In this document: piece by piece, positions 54,891 through 64,000 of the stretch
Layout: every line of letters starts with the position of its first letter
How positions within the stretch are numbered: the stretch's first letter is position 1
Source of the DNA: Paraphaeosphaeria minitans
Taxonomy: Eukaryota > Ascomycota > Dothideomycetes > Pleosporales > Didymosphaeriaceae
Assembly: GCA_015832175.1 (NCBI GenBank)
Contig: WJXW01000009.1
Coordinates: forward strand, 1,860,001-1,924,000
Length of the DNA: 64,000 nt
Direction: 5' to 3'
Made by a program: the position numbers and the translations under genes
Notes under the pieces: generated by a model
Told to the model about the DNA's origin: nothing
The model's database searches: none
What the model saw: the letters and a program-made list of their open reading frames with translations, nothing else

Positions 54891-57747
54891 TTACTGCTTT
54901 CGCCGCTCATACACCCACTCGTACTCGTCATCGGAGTCGACTTCTTCCTCGGCGTCGTCGTCGGCGTCGTCATCGGCGTCGGTATCAGTGGCAATGTCGG
55001 TGTCTTCTCCATCTTCCTCGTTGTCGTCTGAGGCTGTGTTTTCGTCATCGGATGTCTCGCTGTCCTCGTCAGACTCCCACTCCCAATCATCATCCGGCCC
55101 AGGCTCTTCGTATTCGTCTCCCTCCAAATCCTGAGCCTGGACAGGAGTATCGTCTGCCTTCCCGCCCTGACTCTCCTTCGCATCGGCCTCTGTAACATTC
55201 GCCGCACCTCCGCTCGCGCCCCCTGCCATCGCAGCCGCATACGCCAGATAGAACGTGCGACTCGCCCCGCCATCCAACAAACTCATATCGAAGTTCGGAT
55301 CCGAGAAGAACTCCAGCGCCGCAAACGGATCGATCAGGATCTGATTCGCGTACAGAATGCCCTTCCACCCAGCGACCGCCTTATCCGCCCGTCCATCGCT
55401 AAAGTACGTATCCCATTCCTCCTGCACAAACTTCCTACTCCGCGTATACGCGCTCGACGGATTCAACGGGATCATATGAATCCCCTGAATGTACTCCGGA
55501 TTCGCGCCGAAATACGTCGTGTGGTCGACTTTGTTCTCAAACAGGATGCCCGTTACCTTGTTCGGCAGAAACTGGCTTGGTTGTACCTGGTTGTCCGACT
55601 CAAGCAGGAAGTAGTTGCGCAGACTGCGCTTCTGGCACGCGAGCTGCAGATTCGCGCGGCCCTCCATGTAAGCATCGCCGATGGTCTTGCCCCACATCTT
55701 GAGCGCGTACGTCGCGAAGGTGTCTTCGGAGGTGGACTCCTGGTCTTTGCCGTCGCCCGAGTCGAAGAGACCTTTTGCCCAAGAGTGGCACATGAACCAG
55801 TCGAAGGAGCGCTGGAAGGGGAAGTACGGGTCGTCGGCGGAGGGGTTGGCGAAGTCGCGCACCAACATGTTGACCCAGGCTTTGTTGGAGCCTTGGTCGA
55901 GCCAGGTCGGGTCGAGGTGCCCGACTACGGCGGCGGTGTAGACGAAGTAGCCGTAGTGGAAGTGGTGGTCGTTGTAGAGGGTGTTGCCGAAGTCGAGGCC
56001 GAGGTCGCCGCCGCCATAGGAACCGGATGAGACTACGCCTTTCCAGACGTTGTCGTAGACGAGGGGAAGAGGCTGGGTGTTGTTTATGAAGACATTGAAG
56101 GCATCCTTTAGTTTTACGAGACCCGCGGCGGCGAGCTCGGTGTCCCTACCCAATGTCTGGACCGTGTAGATGACACTTGCGAACTTGGCAAGGCCTTTAC
56201 CGCTGTAGTACATGCTGTCAAGACGCGTCTGGGCGGTGAAATTTTGCCCTAGCTCGAGCGCGCCAGAACTCTGAACCATTATGCGCATCTGGTCGTTGAG
56301 CTCGATGTTCTCGCTGCCACTATTCCCATTGCCGTTGTCAGGGACCCAGGGTGCAAAGCCTATGGAGGCAGGGAGCTCTGGCTCAACCATGGTGATTTTG
56401 TCCGCAACAACACCTTTGGCATAGCCCTTGGTGGTTGTTACAAGCTCGATGTCTGTCAAAGCATCCTTTGATGCTTGGTCAAACGACTCCACCTGATGCG
56501 GGATGGCGAACATGAATAGAGTCTGGTTTTTCACTCCGCTCTTGCCCCACTCAAGCGTGTAGCTACCAAAAGCGCCGTTGAGTTTGCCGGAGATGGTAGC
56601 GTTGGTTGCAAATGCACCGGCGGTCGAGTCGTATATCTGCTCGCCTGGACCACCTGCAGGGTTTTTGGCGATTTGTATTGAGCCGATGAATGCATTCGGT
56701 CCCTCGATGAGATGATTGTCTACCAGTGTGAAGGGTGGTGCACCCACGGATCCAACAGGCGTCGCGTATAGAAGCCAGTGGGAGTCATCCTCAAGTGCTA
56801 TCCGATACTTGTAGGTGATACCGTTCAGGCGCCCAATGTAATCAAGCGTGCGGAAGAAAACACCCGAGTTGAGTTGCGGCCTTGCATTGTTGTATAAGGC
56901 AGTCACGAAGCCCATTCCCTGCACGAGTGGAAAAGAGATGATAGGTTCCGAATTGACCGAAGGGGCGAGATTAGCATATACAGAGAAGCCAGTCAGCTCT
57001 TCAGTGGAAAGGACGGTACTGGTTCCCAGCTCCTTTGCCGACAAGACGACGTCTTGGATGCCAATCGGTGCGATCCAGTACCGCGGCGGAGTTTGTTCGC
57101 CCCAGGCAAACTGCGACCGCTCTATGTGGCTTACGGACATACCCCAGGTATCACCGGTACCCTTAGCCCATGCAAGGGAGTACGGATGCGTCCAGATGGG
57201 GAAATTCTGCTCTCCTAGGAACAGATTTGCGTAAAACTTATTCGTGTAAACCGGAACATCGCCATCGACAATGTTGATTTTCTTAATAGGATGATCGTCA
57301 CGATGTTTAACCTGTTGTGGTGGCGCATCTGTAGCCATGGGGACGAAAATGTTCCCTTCGACATTGCTCAAGGGTTTGGTTGGTCCAGGCACCAGAGTTC
57401 CATCAATGGGCGCAAGTGTTCGAGTCGGCCCCTCGATAGCAGTCTTGATGGGATTCAACGTGAAACCTTGATCAGGTAGACCTGTCGGTATGATCTGTCA
57501 AATGCTCAGCCAGATTCGGGATTTAAGCAACGAAAAAACTTACACCCGTGATTGAAGGCGACTCTGTCGCGCTCACAGACTGTAGTGTTGACACAACTAG
57601 GCTGTAGCTCGTAGTGATTTCGATTCCTGAAGAGAGAGTGATGGCACGTTCTTCGACAACATGTGCATCGCGCTGCTGTTCGCGCGCAGGTAGGCTGTAA
57701 ATTAGCGTGCTCTGGGCCAAGGCCAGCAGGATGGCCAGCTTCGCCAT
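54891..57747 (-). CDS. GH81 endo-1,3-beta-glucanase with acidic C-terminal tail
   Basis: Exons 57747-57544 and 57494-54891 encode about 935 residues. Residues 1-19 (MAKLAILLALAQSTLIYSL) are a signal peptide, then a Thr/Ser-rich spacer, and the GH81 beta-sandwich and (alpha/alpha) barrel from about 100 to 820. Key sites are LYNDHHFHYGYF (D577), WAKGLFDSGDGKDQESTSED (E654, E658) and YFPFQRSFDWFMCHSWAKG; these acidic residues correspond to the catalytic region of yeast Eng2. The enzyme hydrolyses beta-1,3-glucan, the main wall polymer. The unusual part is the last 105 residues: a linker, then a run with DDDWEWESDEDSE and ADDDADDDAEEEVDSDDEYE, ending in ERRKQ. The known family members I recall lack such a tail. 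Confidence 0.92.
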
Positions 57748-59318
57748 CTTGGATTGAAAGAAAAAAAGCTAAGGAGTGACTGTCTCGCAAGGAATGGCGT
57801 AGACTAAAATCGTTCTGTCAAGGAGCGGTTGTGTATGAAAACAGCAAGCGTTTAGGGCTGATAACGGCGGAATGCGAGCGTGCTCCCGAAGAATGAAGCG
57901 CGGCTCCACGCACAAAAAATGTCATTGTGCAGCGCTGCGAGCGTTATATAACATCTGATATTGGAAGGGTCATTCCGAACGTGGGGATGATGTTTCATGT
58001 GCCAAAGCTAAAGACTGTTCTGTTCGGGCAGGTCAGTGAAGGTAGTCGATGACCGATCAGACAGATGGTAAGAATCAGCGGCTGCGTAGTACCCTTGACG
58101 GCGGGAGTAGTAACCTAAAACAGATCTCGGTCTGCAGGTACCGGTACCCCTGTCGTACGGAGGGGGTCCTGGGGTTCTGGTCTGGCCACACAAAAGGGCC
58201 AGGGTATCTTATGTCAGTCTTCCGGGTATAGCCTTGTCCTACCCGTCTTACAACTCTACCAGTCCCTTAAGCGTATGCCATAGACACATCTGCCAGATTC
58301 TAGACAAGATAAGCTCTGTGACCGAAGAAGCGTGTGATATATCTTCTAGAAGGCCGCCGTGGAGAGTCAGTGTACAGCACACGAGTAACACCGTTCCCAG
58401 TGCAGTCGACTCTATTCTCCACAGAAGGCTAGTGTACGGCGCATGCGGAAACAACAAGCTCTAGCTCCCACCACGAGCGCATATGTTCGTGTGAAGGCAT
58501 CACGCCGCGGCCCTATAGCACTGCAACTGTCATTAAAAACGAGACTTCCGAGGTAAGTTCCATAACCTATAGCAGACAACCGGTCCGCGGATTTAGGGGC
58601 GCAGTCGGCTCTTGATGAACGGTAATTTGAAGGTGATGCACTTGATGCGGAAGGAGGTAGGTATGGTTGCGTCAAAACGCCGGAAGGATCCCCCCCACAA
58701 ACTACCCCGGGATTTGCGATCTCGACGTTCGCAAGTCACCTTCTTCACCCAGGCCATATTTTGGTCGATCTTTCATATAGCTCTTGTAGCATCTGTTGCC
58801 GGTCATTGCACTATGTCAGGTGCGTCTCCATCAAGAGGCCGCCGGATGCATGATCAGTAGACCGAGGCAGGATGCGCCCGGCTTGCGCATGTGTCTAGGG
58901 TTGACAGCAAGCATGAAGACGCGTTTGATGGCTGTTTGCACATTCATCATGCTGCCAACGTGACAGGCGGCTTCGACGTAAGGTTGGGAATGAAGAAATG
59001 AGGTTGCAGTGAACCCTAAACCCCTGCAGCCCGGCAAATGCTGGTATTCTAGCTAATCACAGTGAAGCACTTGTTGAAACGTGGGCGCATCATCTCATCC
59101 AGGGGCAACGCTGCATTTGTGAGGTGGCGGGGCAACTTGTGTATCACATCTTCACATGTTGGCTTTCAGTTGCAGCCATCCTAGACTTGACCAGCGGTTG
59201 AGGACTTTTCTTCACAAGCCCAGCCCACACCCATTGCATCTGACATGTAGCGGTACGAGTCAATCAAACCGAGAAGGTCTAAGCTGATGGCTGAAGCAAA
59301 TAGCATCCAGCTAAAAAT
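57748..59318. other. Spacer between GH15 and GH81 genes
   Basis: 1.6 kb with no recognised gene. TTATATAA at 57944-57951 (about 200 bases upstream of the GH81 ATG, on its template) may be its TATA element, but the distance is long. Confidence 0.5.
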
Positions 59319-61930
59319 CTAACGTGGACTCCCCAGCGTCCTGTCCAAGTTAAACGCAGCAGATATCAGAGCCAGGTGACTGAATGCTTGCGGCGTGTTA
59401 CCCAATTGCTCGCCCGATCGAGCAATCTCCTCCGAGAACATGCGAAGATGGTTGCCAAAGCTCAATATGTTTTCAAATATAGTAACGGCTTGCGGGAGAT
59501 ACTTGCCTTCGTACGCACCGGCCTATACGGGCATGGTGTTAGTGCGGTCAAAGTAGGGATCAAAAGGTTTGAGCTTACTCTAGTCAACGCCTCGACAAGC
59601 CAAAAAGTACACATGCTGAACGCCCCTTCACGTCCGCCGACGCCTATCGTAAAGGTCAGCAAACCATACAAAGCAACGAGGCAGCCCGGTCTTCACGTAG
59701 CACATCAACGGCTGGGCGCTTCTGTAATACGAATCAAGCCAAGGCGCTGAGACACAAGCTGCTCCTGGCACCTGGTGCTCAACCGCCGAAAAGACTATGA
59801 CTTACCGTCATCTGACTTTGCCGAATTGTATCTGTACACAAGACCAGTGCTCGTCAGTCCACCCTTCTCAGGAGCCTTAAGGATATGGTCAAGGGTCCCT
59901 AAGAACCTCGGATCGTTGGGAGACACAAAGAAAACCAGAGGGGCGATCAGGACTGCGGAGTCGAGCACGTCGTTGGCTTCGTAGCTTTGGATGAAGGCGC
60001 CCAGCTCTTTGTTGTAGCCTTTTTCCATCACTTCTTCCATGATCGCATCTCGTACCTGAAGGTGATACCACGTTAGCACTTCCTTCTCCACCACCTTTAG
60101 ATCTGACAATACTTACACGATACCACTCTTGTCGCTGTGGGCATGGGAAACACCTCTTCTCGGCCAATCGGAGAGCGCGATCCACGGCAACCCAAAGCAT
60201 GATTTTTGAGTACACGAAATTCTGCTTAGCGTTTCGAACTTCCCAAATGGACATGTCTTTCTCCTGCCAGATCTGGCAGACGTAGTCTGTAATTTCGCGC
60301 ACGGACAACCACTGGTCGTAGGATATTGGCTTGCCCAGTCTGTTGCTCAAGTAAATGCCGTCCATTAGTTCCCCATAGATGTCGAGCTGCTGATGGAACG
60401 CTGCTCCGTTGCCAATCCTGACCGGCTTGCTAGCACGATAGCCCTCCAGATGCGTCAACTCAATCTCTGGGATGTCGGTCTCTCCTCGAATGGTGAACAT
60501 GATAGGAAGGGGGCCCTTCTTCACTTTTGTTTCAGCAATGCGCTGGAAGATGAAGCTTGTATATGCTTCGGCCTCGAACTTGAAACCCATCCGAAGGAAT
60601 ATGTATATGGTGAACGAAGAGTCGCGAACCCAAGAGTAACTACGCGCCGAATTAGTAATGTATGACAAACTCAGTGTCGACCCTCCTACCGGTAATCCCA
60701 GTTCCGTGTGCCTAGACAATGGTCAACTTAGTTCGGCATGTATGTACATAGTGATTCTAACCTCCGAAATCTTCAGGCAATGAGAAGGTTGGAGCAGCCA
60801 CTATCGCCCCTGTGGGCTCGTACGTCAACAGTTTAAGGATGAGTAGACTCCTTGTGACGTAGCTCTCCCATCGTCCATGATACTTGCTCTGCGCGATCCA
60901 CCGGACCCAGAACTTGTGCGTTGTCTTTTGCACCTCATCTACTACAGCTGTCGCAATATCTGCAGGTACTGTGTCTTGTTCATCATGCAAAATGAAAACG
61001 ACCGACTGTCCCTCCAGAAGACGGAACCGGGCTATGACGCCATCTCCAAGGTGATTTGAGCTTGATTCTTTGCTGAAGGTCACGGATGGTTGTTCCAGGC
61101 CAACGCTGCTGTCTTCGTCATTGATGGCGATTGTGCAAGACAGTGACAAGTTTTTAGATTTGAAAGTAGCATGACGGCCTTCGTTGTCGACTTCAGTGGT
61201 GTGCGTTTCTTGTGCGTAATCTTCAAATATCAGCGAGAGCCTGAAGATTTACTCCATATTTCACTTACTGAACGCAGGGAAGAGTTCGACCTCGACCTCA
61301 ACTTCCCCTCGTAGACTTTCAACACGGCGCACTAGCCATTTCTTCAGATCAGGTCGCTGCTCCTGGTCTTTGCATATTTCTCCTCGCTGTTTACCGTGAA
61401 CTACCTTTTCATGGTAAGCCGCATCAGCTGTGGCACTGTTTGGCCGCGGAAAGAAGTCGATCACATTCATAACTCCATCTTCGTGTAAATGCCGGGTTTG
61501 AAGTATGTTGCTTGAAGGTAAGTACTGCTGCTTCGTGGTGCATAGTTGACCTGCTGCTGGGCCCACCGAGAAATGTCCGCCCTTGTCTTTATCTAGCATG
61601 CGAGCAAAAATGGATGGCGAGTCGAAATCAGGCCTGACAGTCGTTAGCATTCGCCTTCACTTTGTGGAGTGGTGAATTATACCAGCACATCATGTCAACT
61701 CCCTACAAAACGAATATTCAGCCTTTACTTTGGCTTTGGTGGAGCAGTTTGTACTTACTCCATCAGTAGCAACGAGTGCTGATGTACGCATATTCCCGAT
61801 CAATCCGTAGTTCTCGACCTTCCATAGTGAGTGTTCAGCTCGACCAGTCGGTGCGCAAACCTACTGGCATATATCCAGTACCTCCACGAATCGAAGGCGC
61901 ACCATCTGCGTGTGTTGTACCTTGCGGCAT
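59319..61930 (-). CDS. Glycoside hydrolase family 15 (glucoamylase/trehalase-like, intracellular)
   Basis: Ten exons: 61930-61865, 61818-61759, 61702-61683, 61633-61269, 61220-60762, 60711-60690, 60639-60117, 60055-59806, 59643-59579 and 59522-59319. Together they encode about 677 residues. There is no signal peptide or starch-binding domain; the protein resembles the bacterial-type GH15 group that includes trehalases and glucoamylases. The N-terminal beta-sandwich carries [17 protein letters not shown] and [16 protein letters not shown]; the (alpha/alpha)6 barrel carries [41 protein letters not shown] (E464, likely general acid), [17 protein letters not shown] and [14 protein letters not shown] (E648, likely base). 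Exons 3 and 6 are microexons of 20 and 22 nt, each needed to complete a core motif. Substrate could be trehalose, maltose-type glucans or glycogen. Confidence 0.88.
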
Positions 61931-63370
61931 TATGGTGGTGTTCCTCGCTGGAGATTACGCTTGGACGACGCAGTTAGAGCAGTGGGTTTTCTTTGTTTCT
62001 TTACGTGCTGGCCTTAGATTGGTGTGGCAGGCATCAAGTCCTCTGCGCTGTAAAACAGAAAGTGGCAAGGGAGCAGGGCTGAATATGACGTCACCGGATC
62101 GCAGTCTGGTACGATACATATCAATAGTGATTCATTCTTACGGTTTCGCTACTCCACCCCACAGATTCTGCTGCGCTACAAATCTCGTCATGGGGATTCC
62201 GATGCTTCCGTGAGCTATGTAGCTATCATTGCGGAGATGCCGACTGCAGCCGACAATACACTCTTTGCCTCCACGAAACCACATGAGCCTTACAGAATTG
62301 GCACTGCAAAAAACTCTCTCTGGTGAACAACACTTACTCCTATCTTCTGCCTGGACTATACTAAACACTTTGGGAACTGCGCATCTGCGCGTCGTTTCGC
62401 GACATACGCCAGTGGTAGGTGGATGCTCACAAATGCGCTTACTTTTGCGCACTTTGTGTGCGAGTCGCATGCGCATAGCCAAAAATCACAGGGTGAGAAT
62501 ACATAAATGTTTTCCTGTGTCTATTATGGTGGATTGCCGTAAATGTCCATTGCAACCTACAGTATTTGTCCCAATTCAAGAGCGCTTCGCGATGGCGGCG
62601 GCCGAATCGAACAAGTAAGCGGCCCCAAACACGGTCAGCAAAAAACAGCACACAGCATGGTCATGAATAAAATTGAACTCCGCTGGTCCTGTGTTGGGCC
62701 AACTGTTGCTGACGAGAGTCAGGAACCGACAATTTTCTCCAGCGTTGCTGGCATACTTGTCCACTCCAGAAACTCTTCATGATCGCATCGCGAACGGGTC
62801 ATTGCTACCAGACGATCAAGGCCAAAGGGTGAAGAGAACGGAAAGGACCTTGCAGCGATTGGTTGGCAGATTAGAGCTCGCGGACGGCAGCATAGGAACG
62901 AAAGCAGACAAAGGGGCCGGTGCTTCAGGATCGTAGCTTTCAACGGGACGGATAAGAGCCTGGGAGCTTAGTATCAAAGCACGGTTATAGGCGCCCGTCA
63001 TTAGGCCGGACCTGGCAACATAGGAGCCGGATATTGTTTGTTTGCCCAGGAATCCGTTATACGAGACATGCAGTTGGTGACGCGGCTTCAGGGTAGCGGC
63101 GGGCGGACGATAAGATGGGAGATGGCGGCAGCGAGAGTCTCCAGGAGCGTAGGAGCATTCTTCTCGCCAGGAAGAGAGGTGTTTTTGTTTGATTGCATGT
63201 GGAGATAATTTGGAGGAACGAGGCCTTGACTGATTGAAGGGGCCTCGATTGTTGGAAGGAGGCCTGTGGCTGGCCTGCCACAGCACGGGCTCTCTTGACG
63301 ATGGATCTTCGCGCTCAGCTTTGGCGCCAAACCGCCCAGCTTGCACGTCTGGTACCTGAAATACAAAGGT

Positions 63371-63440
63371 AAGGATTGTAGTAGGATTGTATTAGAGTTA
63401 GGATCGTATTAGGATTAGGATTGCATTAAAATTGTATTTA
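63371..63440. repeat. AGGATTGTATT-type degenerate short tandem repeat
   Basis: About six degenerate units of GTAGGATTGTATT / TTAGGATTAGG. The units resemble but are not the fungal telomere repeat TTAGGG. Confidence 0.7.
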
Positions 63441-63618
63441 TCACGGGTGCATATCACAATTCAATCAATCAACACTGTGGCAGTGTGGCCGTGCGGGCCC
63501 TTCGGCAATGGCGCACAATGTCCAGATGTGTGGCACGACAAAACTGGAACCACTTGCGTTGCCTGGGCCGGCAGCAGCCGGTCGCAGACGTGCCGCGCTT
63601 GAGGAGTGGATTGAGAGA

Positions 63619-63816
63619 CATTGTTGCTGGGTATGGCTTTGTGGTAGTCAGGGGACAAAGAGCGATTGTCGTTTGGTATGCCTCTGTAGTAGTTGCTTTT
63701 GTAGTAGTGTCGGTATGGACAAAGAGTCATTGCTGTTGGGTATGGCTTTGTAGTAGTCGGGGTGGACAAAGAGCCATTCATTGTTGTTGGGTGTGCCTCT
63801 GTAGCAGTGTCGGATG
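63619..63816. repeat. Two diverged units of about 90-110 bp built from 45-bp subunits
   Basis: Copies at 63619-63727 and 63728-63816 each contain CATTGYTGYTGGGTATGGC, then GGACAAAGAG, then a second variant with TGCCTCTGTAG and GTAGTGTCGG. The minus strand stays open across the array (128 codons, 63847-63461), giving degenerate Pro/Tyr/Ser-rich repeats. Whether it is coding is unknown. Confidence 0.65.
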
Positions 63817-64000
63817 GAGGAAAACTCTGGCGCCCGGTGGCATCCAAAGGACGCTTTCGATAACAGGCCGGCGGTTTCCTGGCTTGTCAGCGGCGACTAC
63901 CTACGGATCGACAATGGGCGGCCGTCTATTTTTGCAGGGCACAGCCACCGGTGCCACGCCGCTGCGGCTCCGGACAGCTACAGTAGGTAGATACCGTACC

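Larger units (their letters stand above)
61931..64000. other. Right end of window, no supported gene
   Basis: No domain recognised. A minus-strand ORF (63346-62816) contains a stretch that reads plausibly (RHQLHVSYNGFLGKQTISGS, ALILSSQALIRPVESYDPEA), but no start, splice or family support was found. Two tandem-repeat arrays are listed separately. Confidence 0.45.

Noticed and set aside
63371..63440. TTAGGATTAGG words suggesting a telomere or interstitial telomere
   Set aside because: The units are degenerate and lack the TTAGGG core; ordinary sequence continues for 560 bases beyond.

Overview
The window is nuclear DNA of a filamentous ascomycete (Pezizomycotina). Most genes carry one or a few short GT-AG introns (about 46-130 bp, often GTAAGT-type donors), and several families are fungal hallmarks: inositol phosphorylceramide synthase AUR1, a GH81 endo-1,3-beta-glucanase, a Zn2Cys6 transcription factor, a heme-thiolate peroxidase, an Ayg1-like pigment hydrolase and an SR-type Gbp2/Hrb1-like mRNA-binding protein. 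A Dothideomycete-like genome is my guess, but the sequence alone does not fix the class. No rRNA, tRNA, CRISPR array or intact transposon was recognised by eye.

Layout. 1-8.8 kb: GINS subunit Sld5 (+), a secreted GH43 arabinanase/xylosidase-type enzyme (+), then 4.6 kb with one doubtful small ORF and an AT-rich, possibly MITE-bearing patch. 8.8-14.6 kb: ATP-dependent 5-oxoprolinase (+), converging on a conserved-looking membrane/coiled-coil/zinc-finger-like protein (-). 14.6-22.3 kb: a gene-poor island with a tandem repeat of about 142 bp and a 4-kb field of diverged repeats sharing GTCCACACAT-like and ACAGCGAAA-like words. 22.3-25.5 kb: Wee1/Swe1 kinase (-). 25.5-28.3 kb: minisatellite-rich spacer. 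28.3-29.6 kb: Ayg1-like alpha/beta hydrolase (-). 32.3-33.7 kb: AUR1 (+). 35.3-38.9 kb: an NYN-domain ribonuclease-like protein (-) divergent from a mitochondrial carrier (+). 39.3-41.0 kb: three-RRM SR protein (-). 41.0-45.4 kb: repeat-rich spacer plus a stretch that looks like a broken or multi-exon gene (-). 45.4-46.5 kb: heme-thiolate peroxidase (+). 47.8-52.8 kb: an MFS drug/polyamine-type transporter (+) followed by a Zn2Cys6 regulator (+). 53.7-54.6 kb: an unknown nuclear-type protein behind a CA microsatellite (+). 54.9-57.7 kb: GH81 glucanase with an acidic tail (-). 59.3-61.9 kb: a ten-exon GH15 enzyme with two microexons (-). 61.9-64 kb: no convincing gene, two small tandem-repeat arrays.

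The genes do not form one obvious pathway. Core housekeeping genes (SLD5, WEE1, AUR1, GBP2-like, 5-oxoprolinase, carrier) are interspersed with carbohydrate-active and secreted enzymes (GH43, GH81, GH15, peroxidase). The only tight pair that suggests joint function is the MFS transporter with the Zn2Cys6 factor. The most unusual non-coding structures are the 16-20.6 kb repeat field and a 10-bp palindrome, TAGGTACCTA, that occurs five times exactly, always between genes. All exon boundaries are inferred by hand from splice signals and protein continuity.
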